Shown here piece after piece: positions 29,713 through 38,018 of a stretch of DNA of 53,239 nt. The translations under genes and the position numbers were made by a program. Source of the DNA: Alicyclobacillus tolerans (lineage in GTDB: Bacteria > Bacillota > Bacilli > Alicyclobacillales > Alicyclobacillaceae); the NCBI RefSeq assembly GCF_900142255.1, contig NZ_FRAF01000024.1, forward strand, positions 1 to 53,239, in the 5' to 3' direction. The notes beneath the pieces are model-generated. The model was not told the DNA's origin. It saw only the letters and a program-made list of their open reading frames with translations, and did not search any database. Each line of letters begins with the position of its first letter. The first letter of the stretch is position 1.

Positions 29713-31575
29713 TTATTTATTGTTATAAATCAGATAAACCGTAGTATTAGGTCCATCATATTCAATTTGTAAAGAATGACCCGCACTTTGATACTGTCGC
29801 AACCAATGAGCCAGATTCCGGTATGCGAGTTCATCCTGCTGATATATCTTTTTCTCAATTGGATAAATACTCAGACTTGAATTAATTTCGTACAGATGTT
29901 TTGGATAAATGATATACACGTCATGCGGAATGGCTAAGGAAGGTTTCCCGGCTCCATACGCTGTCAACGGTATCCTTGCCTTTGGATTAAATTCATGCAC
30001 AAACGCGTTGACATGCATCAAATAACCTGTATCGAGCACCAGAGAATAATATTGATCAGGAGCTACCAACAAATAGCTTCCATTTGTTTGCTGTTTGACT
30101 ATTTGTAAATACTGTTCGACATTGTGATTGGACAACAATTTATAAGGAATAATTGGATTGACACCGCAGAAAGCAACAGCTCCTTGGAACAGCGCATAAA
30201 TGCCCACCGCCTGTGTCCATTGCCACCACGCCCGAACGGGAAAAAACGAAAGAAGCAGATAGACTGTGTATCCTATGACCAGCGCTTCTATAATGGCCCA
30301 CATATCAATCGCCCGTGACGACAACGCGACGCTCTGGGAAAGAGGAGCCAACCATTCATAAAGTGTAAACATGAGTAGACCTGCCAAAGCTATGGATAAA
30401 GTGAGAGAGTCGCCTCGCAATACATGAAGGACACCTATCACACAGAGAAACAAGCTGCATGCGGCTCCTAGGATATCCAGCCAAGTGAGTTGAGGAAATG
30501 GAATCGCCTGATGAGCATGAATGAAAGTAACCGAAGCAGCATTCACTGCATGGCCTAGCAATCGACCCACAGCAAGCGGCCATAAAGTGACAAATAAAGA
30601 AGCCAATATGGCACCAGTCATCCATGTCATTTTTCGATTCCAACGCAAATGTTGAACCAGCCATTCAGCCAAAAGTGGCGATCCGGCACAAAGAAGTGCC
30701 AGTGCATAACCAAATGGATGTGTTAAACCGGCTGCCGATAGACCAAAGAAAACGGTATATCCTTCTTCTGGTCTGCCACTCTTTAAATATTTATAGGCAA
30801 AGACTAGCACTGGCAAGGCAAAAACAAAACTGAATTCTTGCGAAAGACTGGCTCCTACGCGACTCCAATCGTCTTGCAAGATTAGATATCCAAAAACGCC
30901 ATACAGAGCCATGCCAACAAGCGCGCCATTGGCCTTGCCTGTTAAATTTTTTAGAGTGTAGTAGATACTCCAAACCACAAGGCTGTTGTTAAAAGCCCCA
31001 CTATACTTCAAAATATATAATAAATTCACAAGTGCTAATTTACCGATAAGAGCAATGTATATATAAAAACCTTGAGGATAAATTCCATCATGAAATAATT
31101 GGTTCATGTCAATATATTTGGCCCATGTCAATGTGGTGTACCCATCTGACATACTAGGTGCCGCATGGACCAATGCATCATAAGAGCGAATATAGACGGA
31201 CAGGACAAAAACGACCCAAAAAGCAAAAAGTTCTATTGTCCGATGGCTAAAATGCCAACGACGCAAATCACGATAAATTATTGCCCAGCGTTTTCTCAAC
31301 TTTTGTCTTAGGTGAACCCACCAACTTTGACTTTCCAAGCTGCTGTAAAAAAACGCTCCACCAAGGGCCGCTAAACGTGTCCTGTGAGGTGCCCGGCGCA
31401 AACGAAATACCAGGATTCCAAACAGACAAGCCAACACGCTGATGCCGGCAAAAATTTTGAAAACTACTAATACATAACCCATAATCATCAATAGACAATT
31501 CATGCGCAGATAAGAAGACCAAAACCGGTCACTTCTGGAGCCATCAACTTGTCGAAACAGCCAGCGAGGAAACAA
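29713..31575 (-). CDS. Large polytopic membrane protein, possible GT-C glycosyltransferase
   Basis: This protein of at least 620 residues has about 13 membrane helices and a C-terminal soluble part of about 120 residues. The first large loop carries PSMSDGYTTLTWAKYIDMN, an acidic loop of the kind found in GT-C glycosyltransferases, but no family was firmly recognised. The N-terminus is uncertain. The TTG at 31575 has no ribosome-binding site, and the open frame runs upstream through a hydrophobic segment (FHFAIALVVFFLLF) to a stop at 31678-31680. The only well-placed site, GGAGG at 31663-31667, is 9 bases before an ATC at 31653. An export or lipid-linked sugar transfer role in the Pel-like locus is inferred. 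Confidence 0.6.
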   Translation of the reverse strand: MFPRWLFRQVDGSRSDRFWSSYLRMNCLLMIMGYVLVVFKIFAGISVLACLFGILVFRLRRAPHRTRLAALGGAFFYSSLESQSWWVHLRQKLRKRWAIIYRDLRRWHFSHRTIELFAFWVVFVLSVYIRSYDALVHAAPSMSDGYTTLTWAKYIDMNQLFHDGIYPQGFYIYIALIGKLALVNLLYILKYSGAFNNSLVVWSIYYTLKNLTGKANGALVGMALYGVFGYLILQDDWSRVGASLSQEFSFVFALPVLVFAYKYLKSGRPEEGYTVFFGLSAAGLTHPFGYALALLCAGSPLLAEWLVQHLRWNRKMTWMTGAILASLFVTLWPLAVGRLLGHAVNAASVTFIHAHQAIPFPQLTWLDILGAACSLFLCVIGVLHVLRGDSLTLSIALAGLLMFTLYEWLAPLSQSVALSSRAIDMWAIIEALVIGYTVYLLLSFFPVRAWWQWTQAVGIYALFQGAVAFCGVNPIIPYKLLSNHNVEQYLQIVKQQTNGSYLLVAPDQYYSLVLDTGYLMHVNAFVHEFNPKARIPLTAYGAGKPSLAIPHDVYIIYPKHLYEINSSLSIYPIEKKIYQQDELAYRNLAHWLRQYQSAGHSLQIEYDGPNTTVYLIYNNK

Positions 31576-31785
31576 TAGAAAAAAAACAACTAATGCAATG
31601 GCAAAATGAAATAGATGAAAAAGCTGATTAAAGAACGAGCCGTAGTCAACGATGGGCCCACGCCTCCAAATACAGGGCTATTTTCATTTCAAGTGTATCT
31701 CACTTATGGATAAATACAAGCATTCAGCGAAGGTGTTTCCCACACTCAATATAGAGAACCAGACTGCAAAAGAGGAGTCAAAGTC

Positions 31786-32520
31786 ATGGAACGCTTGTCT
31801 GAGAAGAAGTTTTGGGATGCTTATTGGCAACAAGAAACTAGGAGTGATTTTCAAAAGCATATATTTTCGGATATATTCCAACATTACCTGCCAAAGAACG
31901 CAAGTTACTTCGAAATCGGCTGTGCACCAGGCACTAATCTCGTCTATTTTGCTAACCAATTTGGTTACCGCGTTTCAGGAATCGACTACTCGAATATTGA
32001 ACAGGTGGGAAAGCTTTTAAAGCATCATGGCATTGTCCCAGAGGAACTCTCAGGTGAGGATTTTTTTTCGTATACTCCTAAACGTCAATACGATGTCGTT
32101 GCATCGTTTGGTTTTGTAGAACATTTTCAAAATACTCAAGAGGTCATAGAACGACATATGCAATTGGTAGCGCCTCAGGGATGGTTGGTCATAGAAGTTC
32201 CCAATATTCGCTATTTTAATTTTCTTCTCTACCGTATATTGAATCCGTCATTGTTAGCCATCCACAATCCAAAGGCGATGAATCTGCAAGCCTTGCAAGC
32301 ACCTATCAAAGAATCCAACAATTTTGAAATTGTTTTTAGTGGATACTATAAATCCTGCTTTCTCTATTTCAATCCAGACAATGCTGAATTAGTGAAACAC
32401 TCTCTACGCAGAAAACTATTTCTTGGTCTTCGTTCGTTGACGACCACCCTAGGATTAGAAAATTATCCTAATCGATTTTTTTCACCTTATTTATTTGTGA
32501 TTGCAAAAAGAATGCGTTAA
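31786..32520 (+). CDS. SAM-dependent methyltransferase
   Basis: This 244-residue class I methyltransferase shows motif I FEIGCAPGTNLVYFA, the acidic end of strand 2 (VSGIDYSN), and the post-motif strand VVASFGFVEHF, followed by GWLVIEVPN. The substrate is unknown; such enzymes often modify sugars or lipids in polysaccharide loci. GAGGAG lies 8 bases before the ATG. It is the only plus-strand gene in the Pel-like cluster, diverging from the large membrane protein gene and converging on the hydrolase gene with a 14-base gap, so it has its own promoter, probably in 31680-31770. Confidence 0.8.
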   Translation: MERLSEKKFWDAYWQQETRSDFQKHIFSDIFQHYLPKNASYFEIGCAPGTNLVYFANQFGYRVSGIDYSNIEQVGKLLKHHGIVPEELSGEDFFSYTPKRQYDVVASFGFVEHFQNTQEVIERHMQLVAPQGWLVIEVPNIRYFNFLLYRILNPSLLAIHNPKAMNLQALQAPIKESNNFEIVFSGYYKSCFLYFNPDNAELVKHSLRRKLFLGLRSLTTTLGLENYPNRFFSPYLFVIAKRMR

Positions 32521-32534
32521 AAAACGCTTTTGGG

Positions 32535-33320
32535 TTATATATGACGGTTTACGGGAGTAACTTTTCCCTGAAAATAAGTCTCTGCGAAGTAGACTGGATA
32601 TTGATTTAAATCAGCAAACTGACGCCGCCGCAATATTTCTTGTCGCGTCATCTGTTCCAGTCTGTCAAAAAGCAGCAAAGTACGTACAGCGTATTTTTGT
32701 TGAAGGTTGCGCAGCCGTTGATTGACGATTTCTATCCAAGCTGCACTTGCCGAGTCACCGAGCGGAACGTTTTCCCAAATAATGGCGTCCAGAAACGGAG
32801 CCGTATGGTTAACCAGTGTCTCTAATCCATTATTTTGCAAAATTCCGTGCTGTGGAAACCATTTGCGTAAACTTGCGACAATTTGCATGGCAGCATTCAA
32901 TTGATTTGTTTTATCTGGCAGTTCCGGCCACTCCACATTACCGATAGTATCTAAAAAAACACCATCGTAATGAGCATGAACCAACAACTGACCAATATGA
33001 CGGTGGAGAAGGGTCTGCCAATGGGGAGAAGCGAGATCGGCATAAAATCCTCCATAAACTGGCTGCACTATTTTTTCACCCTTTTTACGAAGAAAGTCAT
33101 CCTCTCTCAGTAAAGGATAGAGCGGGTGATACTCAGGCACCTCGATAACGCTTGCATAGGCCATCACCAGTGTCTGTCTGCTTTTAAGATATTGAATTTC
33201 TTCTTCTTGATAGTGAGCGGGTTCCAGAATCACCATATCGTACTCAGCTAAATCCTGCAGTGATCCTCGCCCATAGTAGACTGCGAAACGATGTAGGTTA
33301 GAAATGCGTTCTCGAACCAT
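32535..33320 (-). CDS. Endo-alpha-1,4-polygalactosaminidase-like hydrolase
   Basis: This 261-residue TIM-barrel protein resembles the GH114/TM1410 group, which includes endo-alpha-1,4-polygalactosaminidases and the hydrolase domain of PelA. Family segments are present in order: YDMVILEPAHYQ, TLVMAYASVIEV, QPVYGGFYADLASPHW, YDGVFLDTIGNVEW with the acidic pair, LQNNGLETL, and AIIWENVPLG. No signal peptide is visible, so it is predicted to be cytosolic, which is odd for an exopolysaccharide hydrolase. It lies next to PelF- and PelG-like genes, matching the galactosamine-rich Pel polymer. The GT2 gene lies 18 bases upstream and the two are co-oriented. Confidence 0.75.
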   Translation of the reverse strand: MVRERISNLHRFAVYYGRGSLQDLAEYDMVILEPAHYQEEEIQYLKSRQTLVMAYASVIEVPEYHPLYPLLREDDFLRKKGEKIVQPVYGGFYADLASPHWQTLLHRHIGQLLVHAHYDGVFLDTIGNVEWPELPDKTNQLNAAMQIVASLRKWFPQHGILQNNGLETLVNHTAPFLDAIIWENVPLGDSASAAWIEIVNQRLRNLQQKYAVRTLLLFDRLEQMTRQEILRRRQFADLNQYPVYFAETYFQGKVTPVNRHI

Positions 33321-33338
33321 GAATTCTTGGATTTCTCC

Positions 33339-34094
33339 TCACTTTGATTTCGATTCTGAACAGTCACTCACAGACTGCACAGACTGCTTGACATCCAATA
33401 GATAAACGAGAAGATTGACCATAATACTCATACTGACTTTCAAAAGATAGACAAAGGGACGGAGACCTGAATGCATACTTCTTCCAGAAGTTCTTTTTTG
33501 ATTGCTTATCCCCACTTCTTTGATTTTCCAACCTCTTAAGCAAGCATCGATTAAAAAATCGGCATCTGGATAATCCGCTGGAAACTGTGCGGATTGACTG
33601 TAATAAGAAAAAGCGGCCCGATTCAGCGCCCGTAAACCAGAAGTTGGATCAGACACATATTGTTTGCCAATCCAGAAGATGATTTTTCGAAAAAACCGAA
33701 TGACAAAACCTTTGGCTAGACCAGGCTGAAAACTGGCATCCCCTTTGTAACGAGAGCCAATCACGATATCGGCGTCCCCTTCAGAGAGAGCGGCCAGAAG
33801 CGTCGTAACATCTTGCGGACTATGTTGTCCATCTGCGTCTATCTGCACCACGCAATCATACGAGTGGCGAGCAGCGTATCGATATCCCGTCTGCAAAGCT
33901 GCGCCGTACCCTAAATTACATGGATGAGAAAGCACCTCTACTCCCATCAAGGCAGCGCGCTCAGCGGTATCATCTATGGAACCATCATTGATGACTACAA
34001 TGGAATGAAACGGCTGTTCCTTTTTTAATGAAATCAGCACTTTTTCAATATTGCTTCCTTCATTGAAGGCTGGAACGATCATCAATGCCCTCAT
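33339..34094 (-). CDS. GT2 family glycosyltransferase (DPM1-like)
   Basis: This 251-residue GT-A enzyme has the dolichyl-phosphate mannose synthase pattern: MIVPAFNEGSNIEKVL, VVINDGSIDDTAE, NLGYGAALQTGYRYA, VVQIDADGQHSP with the DxD-type metal site, DIVIGSRYKG and SDPTSGLRALNR. It ends in a hydrophobic helix (VSMSIMVNLLVYLLDV). It probably transfers a sugar to a polyprenyl phosphate carrier at the membrane; DUF2304 proteins, one of which is encoded nearby, often accompany such enzymes. GAGGAG lies 7 bases before the ATG. It is co-oriented with the hydrolase gene. Confidence 0.85.
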   Translation of the reverse strand: MRALMIVPAFNEGSNIEKVLISLKKEQPFHSIVVINDGSIDDTAERAALMGVEVLSHPCNLGYGAALQTGYRYAARHSYDCVVQIDADGQHSPQDVTTLLAALSEGDADIVIGSRYKGDASFQPGLAKGFVIRFFRKIIFWIGKQYVSDPTSGLRALNRAAFSYYSQSAQFPADYPDADFLIDACLRGWKIKEVGISNQKRTSGRSMHSGLRPFVYLLKVSMSIMVNLLVYLLDVKQSVQSVSDCSESKSK

Positions 34095-34157
34095 CGCAGT
34101 TTCTCCTCTTCACCTGCAAATTCATTTCCCTTCATTGTACAACGATTGGAGGGGTTG

Positions 34158-34523
34158 TCACAGCCACCAATGAGTCAGCCAGGCTAGCAACCATCCACAA
34201 CTGAGCGAACTGCTCAAATAAACGAGAGCAAGCATTCGCTTCCTCCTCATCAATCGGACAACTTCCACAGATAATGTTGAAAAAGTAGTAAAGCCCCCAC
34301 AAAATCCCTCACCAAGCAATATCCAAAGAGCAATCCAATGATGAAGGACACTAAATTCTTGAAAAAAAATCCCCAGCAAAAATGTTCCTGTACTATTCAA
34401 CAGCCATGTATTCCAGGGAAAAACATCTGTTCCAAGACTGATGGTTCGCTTACCTACCCAATAACGCGCCAAAGCTCCTAAGGCCGATCCGATACTGACC
34501 AGCAATAACATCATGGCATTCAT
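34158..34523 (-). CDS. crcB: CrcB/Fluc fluoride channel, second subunit
   Basis: This 121-residue protein has four membrane helices and is a Fluc-type fluoride channel. The family motifs are present: GSALGALARYWVG at the N-terminus, NSTGTFLLGI with the channel Asn, and GFCGGFTTFSTLSVEV with the FTTFST phenylalanine box. AAGGAG lies 8 bases before the ATG at 34523, which supports this start over a longer frame. The ATG overlaps the stop of the first crcB gene by four bases, so the two are coupled. Paired genes usually encode a heterodimeric channel. A fluoride riboswitch lies upstream of the pair. Confidence 0.9.
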   Translation of the reverse strand: MNAMMLLLVSIGSALGALARYWVGKRTISLGTDVFPWNTWLLNSTGTFLLGIFFQEFSVLHHWIALWILLGEGFCGGFTTFSTLSVEVVRLMRRKRMLALVYLSSSLSCGWLLAWLTHWWL

Positions 34524-34915
34524 ACCGACAACTCCTTCACGGCATGCAACTTGCGCACACTGAGGTTTACCATCCATTCACCGAAAAAGGCTGTGAGAGG
34601 TCCTGCTATCAAACTTCCTAGCGCGTAAAAGACAGCCCATCCCAAATGGTGAATGGCTAATTGTTGAACACCTAAACAATAGGAAGAAAATGTCGTATAT
34701 GTACCTATACATCCCGTACTCAAGCCGAGAATGAGCCACTCCGGCAACGATTTCTGGGCGACATAAGCCTGAAAAGCTCCTAGAAGCAAGGAGCCAGACA
34801 AGTTAATGAACAATATTCCGAGCGGAAACCCTTCTGGCGTTGGAATCCAGACACTGAGACAAAACCGCAATACCCCTCCAATAATCGCACCTGTTACAAT
34901 CGCTCCTAATTTCAT
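34520..34915 (-). CDS. crcB: CrcB/Fluc fluoride channel, first subunit
   Basis: This 131-residue, four-helix protein is the first of two CrcB proteins. It shows GAIIGGVLRFCLSV, NLSGSLLLGAF with the Asn of the family, and GCIGTYTTFSSYCLGV, where the usual FTTFST reads YTTFSS. GAGGGGG lies 7 bases before the ATG at 34915. The two subunits differ enough to suggest an antiparallel heterodimer, as in other organisms with paired genes. The leader contains a fluoride riboswitch and terminator about 80-160 bases upstream, so fluoride should induce the pair. Confidence 0.9.
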   Translation of the reverse strand: MKLGAIVTGAIIGGVLRFCLSVWIPTPEGFPLGILFINLSGSLLLGAFQAYVAQKSLPEWLILGLSTGCIGTYTTFSSYCLGVQQLAIHHLGWAVFYALGSLIAGPLTAFFGEWMVNLSVRKLHAVKELSV

Positions 34916-34987
34916 GACATGTCCCCCTCTCTTCATAAACCTCAATCCTAAAAACCTTCCCTAGAAAATCTGCGTGGAAGTTGGATA

Positions 34988-35032
34988 AAAACAAACAGGC
35001 TCCTGCAAAAGCATTTAGCTTTTGCAGGAGCC
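34988..35032 (-). terminator. Terminator of the right fluoride riboswitch
   Basis: A perfect 15-bp stem, GGCTCCTGCAAAAGC with its complement (35032-35018 and 35012-34998) around a 5-base loop, is followed on the minus strand by a T-rich run (TGTTTGTTTTTA). The 5' arm includes the last conserved bases of the fluoride aptamer (GGCTCCTGC), so ligand binding would prevent this hairpin. The first crcB gene starts about 80 bases downstream. Confidence 0.88.
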
Positions 35033-35074
35033 ATCATCCTCTTGTAGAGGCTTTCTGGTGAGCTCCATCACCGA
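35018..35074 (-). promoter_or_regulatory. Fluoride riboswitch (crcB motif), right copy
   Basis: On the minus strand the leader carries GGTGATGGAGCTCACC (35072-35057), identical to the opening of the left copy, and ends with GATGATGGCTCCTGC, matching the conserved GCTGATGRCTCCTAC. It overlaps the 5' arm of a strong terminator. It controls the crcB pair, the most common target of this riboswitch, and so confirms the identification of the left copy. Confidence 0.88.
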
Positions 35075-35161
35075 TATCACTCAATGGTTAATCCAGTCTA
35101 TGCAAATAAGGAGTAGATATGTCAGTCATTTTTGCTGAATATCCTTGCTTAGACTTTATTT

Positions 35162-35191
35162 AGTCTACGAAGTAACGCCACTATTTGTCAA
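35162..35191 (-). promoter_or_regulatory. Promoter for the crcB leader
   Basis: A perfect -35 TTGACA (35191-35186) is followed after 18 bases by TAGACT (35167-35162) on the minus strand. The -10 overlaps an inverted repeat TAGACT-N6-AGTCTA. Transcription would start about 80 bases before the fluoride aptamer. It was predicted by eye. Confidence 0.5.
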
Positions 35192-35293
35192 GACAATAAT
35201 CCTATGTATCAGATTGTATCAACAATTCCAGAAAACTCTTGTTTTATAAGGGGTCTCGATTTGCTGTGCCCACTAGTTCAGCCTAATACCAGA

Positions 35294-36232
35294 TCACATA
35301 ATAAAGGGAAAACCCCATAACAGGTAAGTATGGTAAAGGGCAACCGGTAACACTCTGCGAGTCCTATAATACAGAACTCCGAATACCCAGCCCGTCGGTT
35401 GAAAAGGAAATATGCAGAACAGGATATATTGCCACCAAGCGATAGAGCTAAAATGAATTCCATAAATCCATAATGGAATGTGACTTGCATCAAAAAAGAT
35501 ACTCGCAAACCAAAGACTGAGAAAAGGAGATTGTAAAAAAGAAAGCATTAGTGGGACCAAATAACCTCTATATAAAGTTTCTTCTTGCCATCCATTAATG
35601 AAGAACTGAAAAACAAAAACAAGAATACTGGCCAAGGAAAGAGGGGGAAACAAATTTGTGTTGGGAAGACCAAATATTTGATTTCTTAGGAAAGCAATCG
35701 CCGTCGTCAAGCCAAGAAATACGATAACAATGATGCCATCTTTCCATGTCATGGAGACCAGTGTCTTTCGATTACTTTTCAGCCGCCAAAAGCACATGAA
35801 AAAAATAAACAAGGATATGGGCAGTACGAACAAGGCATTACCCAACTTTAAAACGACCTCAGGATTGGAGAGACCCAACTTATGGCCAAGTAGCGCGATG
35901 GCTCTCATTATGAAGTGTAAATGTGTCCATACTAACAACAGTATTCCAGCATTAATGAGTAAAATAGCAACTGCAAAGCCTATCTCTCGTATTTTGTGTG
36001 GAAAGACTGGCAGTGGACGAGACCGTTGCCCACGAGTCATCAGAATAACCATCAAGCAAAGAAAGAGACCCACCGCATAATTCCAGATAATTGATTTATC
36101 CACATTCACATTTCCCAGGAACACACCAAGAAATCGAATGTTCACCCATATTGCGATCATACAATAAAGAATGACAGCTATAGATCGAATCCAAACTTTT
36201 CTATTCACGTGCACTTTCAAACTTATCACCAT
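35294..36232 (-). CDS. CPBP family intramembrane metalloprotease
   Basis: This 312-residue protein has about eight membrane helices and the two CPBP (CAAX protease/bacteriocin-processing) motifs: QEETLYRGYLVPLM, with the EExxxR zinc and base residues, and FFDASHIPLWI, with the FxxxH pattern. A third helix ends in ALYHTYLLW. Such proteins process prenylated proteins in eukaryotes and give immunity to or mature peptide bacteriocins in Firmicutes (the SagE role in streptolysin S clusters). It lies after an MFS gene and a broken small gene on the same strand, beside a YcaO remnant. A paralogue is encoded at 48.1-49.0 kb. Confidence 0.82.
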   Translation of the reverse strand: MVISLKVHVNRKVWIRSIAVILYCMIAIWVNIRFLGVFLGNVNVDKSIIWNYAVGLFLCLMVILMTRGQRSRPLPVFPHKIREIGFAVAILLINAGILLLVWTHLHFIMRAIALLGHKLGLSNPEVVLKLGNALFVLPISLFIFFMCFWRLKSNRKTLVSMTWKDGIIVIVFLGLTTAIAFLRNQIFGLPNTNLFPPLSLASILVFVFQFFINGWQEETLYRGYLVPLMLSFLQSPFLSLWFASIFFDASHIPLWIYGIHFSSIAWWQYILFCIFPFQPTGWVFGVLYYRTRRVLPVALYHTYLLWGFPFIM

Positions 36233-36247
36233 CCATTCTCTGTGACG

Positions 36248-36512
36248 TCACCCATGCTTCTGCGTCCTCATCTTTAGTTCAGAGAAAATGGGACATTGAA
36301 ATCTATCATTTCGTTCACAAAACATTTTTCCAATGACGTATTGGACGCCTCGAGCATCAGGATTTAGTATTTGAAAAGGTCCAAAGGCATCCGAACCGCT
36401 GGTTAACAACCACGAATAGTGAATTAAGTTTTTCTCAAATGGTCTGATAAAAAGTCTTTTGAGCAATGACCATAAATTCCGTTGTATCTGGAACATTCAA
36501 CAGAACATCCAT
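36248..36512 (-). pseudogene. Frameshifted small gene between MFS and CPBP genes
   Basis: A well-placed start exists at 36512: GGAGAGG lies 6 bases before the ATG, which begins right after the MFS stop. That frame encodes MDVLLNVPDTTEF and then ends after 25 codons. A second frame, overlapping it, continues with coherent protein content for about 70 residues (SWLLTSGSDAFGPFQIL, then CERNDRFQCPIFSEL) down to 36248. Together they look like one protein of about 90 residues split by a small indel near 36440. No family was recognised. The gene lies in the MFS-CPBP transcript and may have belonged to a peptide-modification cluster. Confidence 0.5.
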
Positions 36513-36513
36513 T

Positions 36514-37734
36514 TTAATCCTCTCCAAGTTTAACTTCCTCGTTGCGCCGCAGTTGAAAGAGCCAGAAGAATGACATTGCCACCGCAATTAACGCAAACAA
36601 AGCAAACAAAAGAAATGTCCAAACAAGGCCCACAATATTCATGCCCCATGCGGCCAATGCGAGACCGATGACGGCCCCCGTGCCACTGACGGTCACAATC
36701 ACCGAGAGAACCCTCGCAACCAGCCTGTGCGGAATAATCATCTGCAACAAACTAATTTCAAAGGTGTTAATCGTACTCTGCGCCGCTCCAAGGAGAGCAA
36801 ATAAGACGAGTTCGATAAACCGGGATCGGACATCCCCTGCAGCCGCGATGATGCCAGCGAAGACAAGTTCTACGGTCAAAACCAGATTCAAAGTGACTTT
36901 GGGTCGACGAATAGTCACTCGTGCATAGGCCATAACCAAGCTGACTACTACTACTCCGAGCGACATACAGGCCAACAGCATAGAATAAAACGACGATTGG
37001 GCATGAAAGTGCATTCGCACGAGCACTGGTAGTTGCGACAAAATCGGTGCAAGCGCTAAATTAATACCAAACCCCGAAATCAAAATTACCGTAACTCGGG
37101 AATCCGATTTTATAAAATCTAAGGCCTTTCTGAAATTGCGCCAAGAAATGCTTTCTGGATTCACAGCAACTTGGGGATACGATTCGGCGGGAATGAGTCC
37201 GACGGCAATGGCGCTTATACATATCAAAGTGGAAACTATCAGCAAGAGGCGGTTTGAAGGCTGGCCCAGCAGAAAAAGACTCATGGCAATAAGTATCACT
37301 ACTTCCACGATCCCCGTACCAGATGCTATTAACGCATTGAACCGCAACAAATCTCGCGATATGACACCATGCTTGGCCATGACTTGGTAGGCGAGATGGA
37401 TGTAAGATCCGAGGATGGCCTCAAAAAACGTCACAAGGAGGATAAGCCAAAATGTCCGAATAGAGAACACCCACGCGATAGGAATCACAAGAGCCACAAG
37501 CGCACGAACAATATTCGTGCCCATGATGTAAACGCGACGAAACTTGTTGTCCATAACATGGCCGACAACCATGGCTCCGAATGTCTTAGGCACAAGATAT
37601 ACACCTAAGGACAATCCAAGAGCCCAAGGACTATGAGTTATGAGATAAACCAGCCAGGTAATTGAAAGGGAATACAGAATCCCTGCGGCAGATTCGGCAT
37701 AGGTAGCGATTAGAAGGTTGCGTACTAAAGTCAT
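36514..37734 (-). CDS. MFS transporter, macrolide-efflux-like
   Basis: This 406-residue protein has about 12 membrane helices and belongs to the MFS_3-type exporters used for siderophores, macrolides and peptide products. Recognisable parts are SAAGILYSLSITWLVYLIT at helix 1, VVGHVMDNKFRRVYIMGTN as motif A, and a duplicated second half with LGAAQSTINTFEISLLQ. The ATG at 37734 overlaps the stop of the small upstream frame (ATGA), so translation is coupled and this start is preferred over one 11 codons earlier. It lies between YcaO/SagB-like remnants and a CPBP gene, so it may have exported or detoxified the product of that cluster. Confidence 0.8.
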   Translation of the reverse strand: MTLVRNLLIATYAESAAGILYSLSITWLVYLITHSPWALGLSLGVYLVPKTFGAMVVGHVMDNKFRRVYIMGTNIVRALVALVIPIAWVFSIRTFWLILLVTFFEAILGSYIHLAYQVMAKHGVISRDLLRFNALIASGTGIVEVVILIAMSLFLLGQPSNRLLLIVSTLICISAIAVGLIPAESYPQVAVNPESISWRNFRKALDFIKSDSRVTVILISGFGINLALAPILSQLPVLVRMHFHAQSSFYSMLLACMSLGVVVVSLVMAYARVTIRRPKVTLNLVLTVELVFAGIIAAAGDVRSRFIELVLFALLGAAQSTINTFEISLLQMIIPHRLVARVLSVIVTVSGTGAVIGLALAAWGMNIVGLVWTFLLFALFALIAVAMSFFWLFQLRRNEEVKLGED

Positions 37735-37946
37735 GCGCTCACCCCAGATGTGCTGGGAACGCCGCAAACAGGACAGTCAGGCACATCAACCATCGACTGA
37801 TTGATTTCAAACCCTTCCACTTGTTGAATTACAGAATGGTCCGGAACCGTATTCACTTTAAGGATTTTATTTTCAAACAAGCGATATATCCCTCGATCAA
37901 GACCATCCACGTTTAATGCTATTTCCCAAACAGCCAAGGATTGCAT
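37731..37946 (-). pseudogene. Fragment with SagB-like stretch and CPVCG end
   Basis: A frame of about 70 codons encodes a stretch (IALNVDGLDRGIYRLFENKI) that resembles the middle of SagB-type dehydrogenases, where NVEGLEPGIYRYD is common, and it ends in VDVPDCPVCGVP, like the Cys-rich end of leader-binding partners of YcaO proteins. It is far too short for either family, so it may be a deletion fusion. Its stop overlaps the MFS start (ATGA). GGGGGAGGT lies directly before the first ATG, so a TTG three codons later would have better spacing. An intact small protein of unknown function remains possible. Confidence 0.4.
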
Positions 37947-38018
37947 ACCTCCCCCGGAAAGGAAAGAGATGATAAGCTTGATTATAGACCCTGCCGAGAA
38001 AAATTACTGTCCTTCGTT

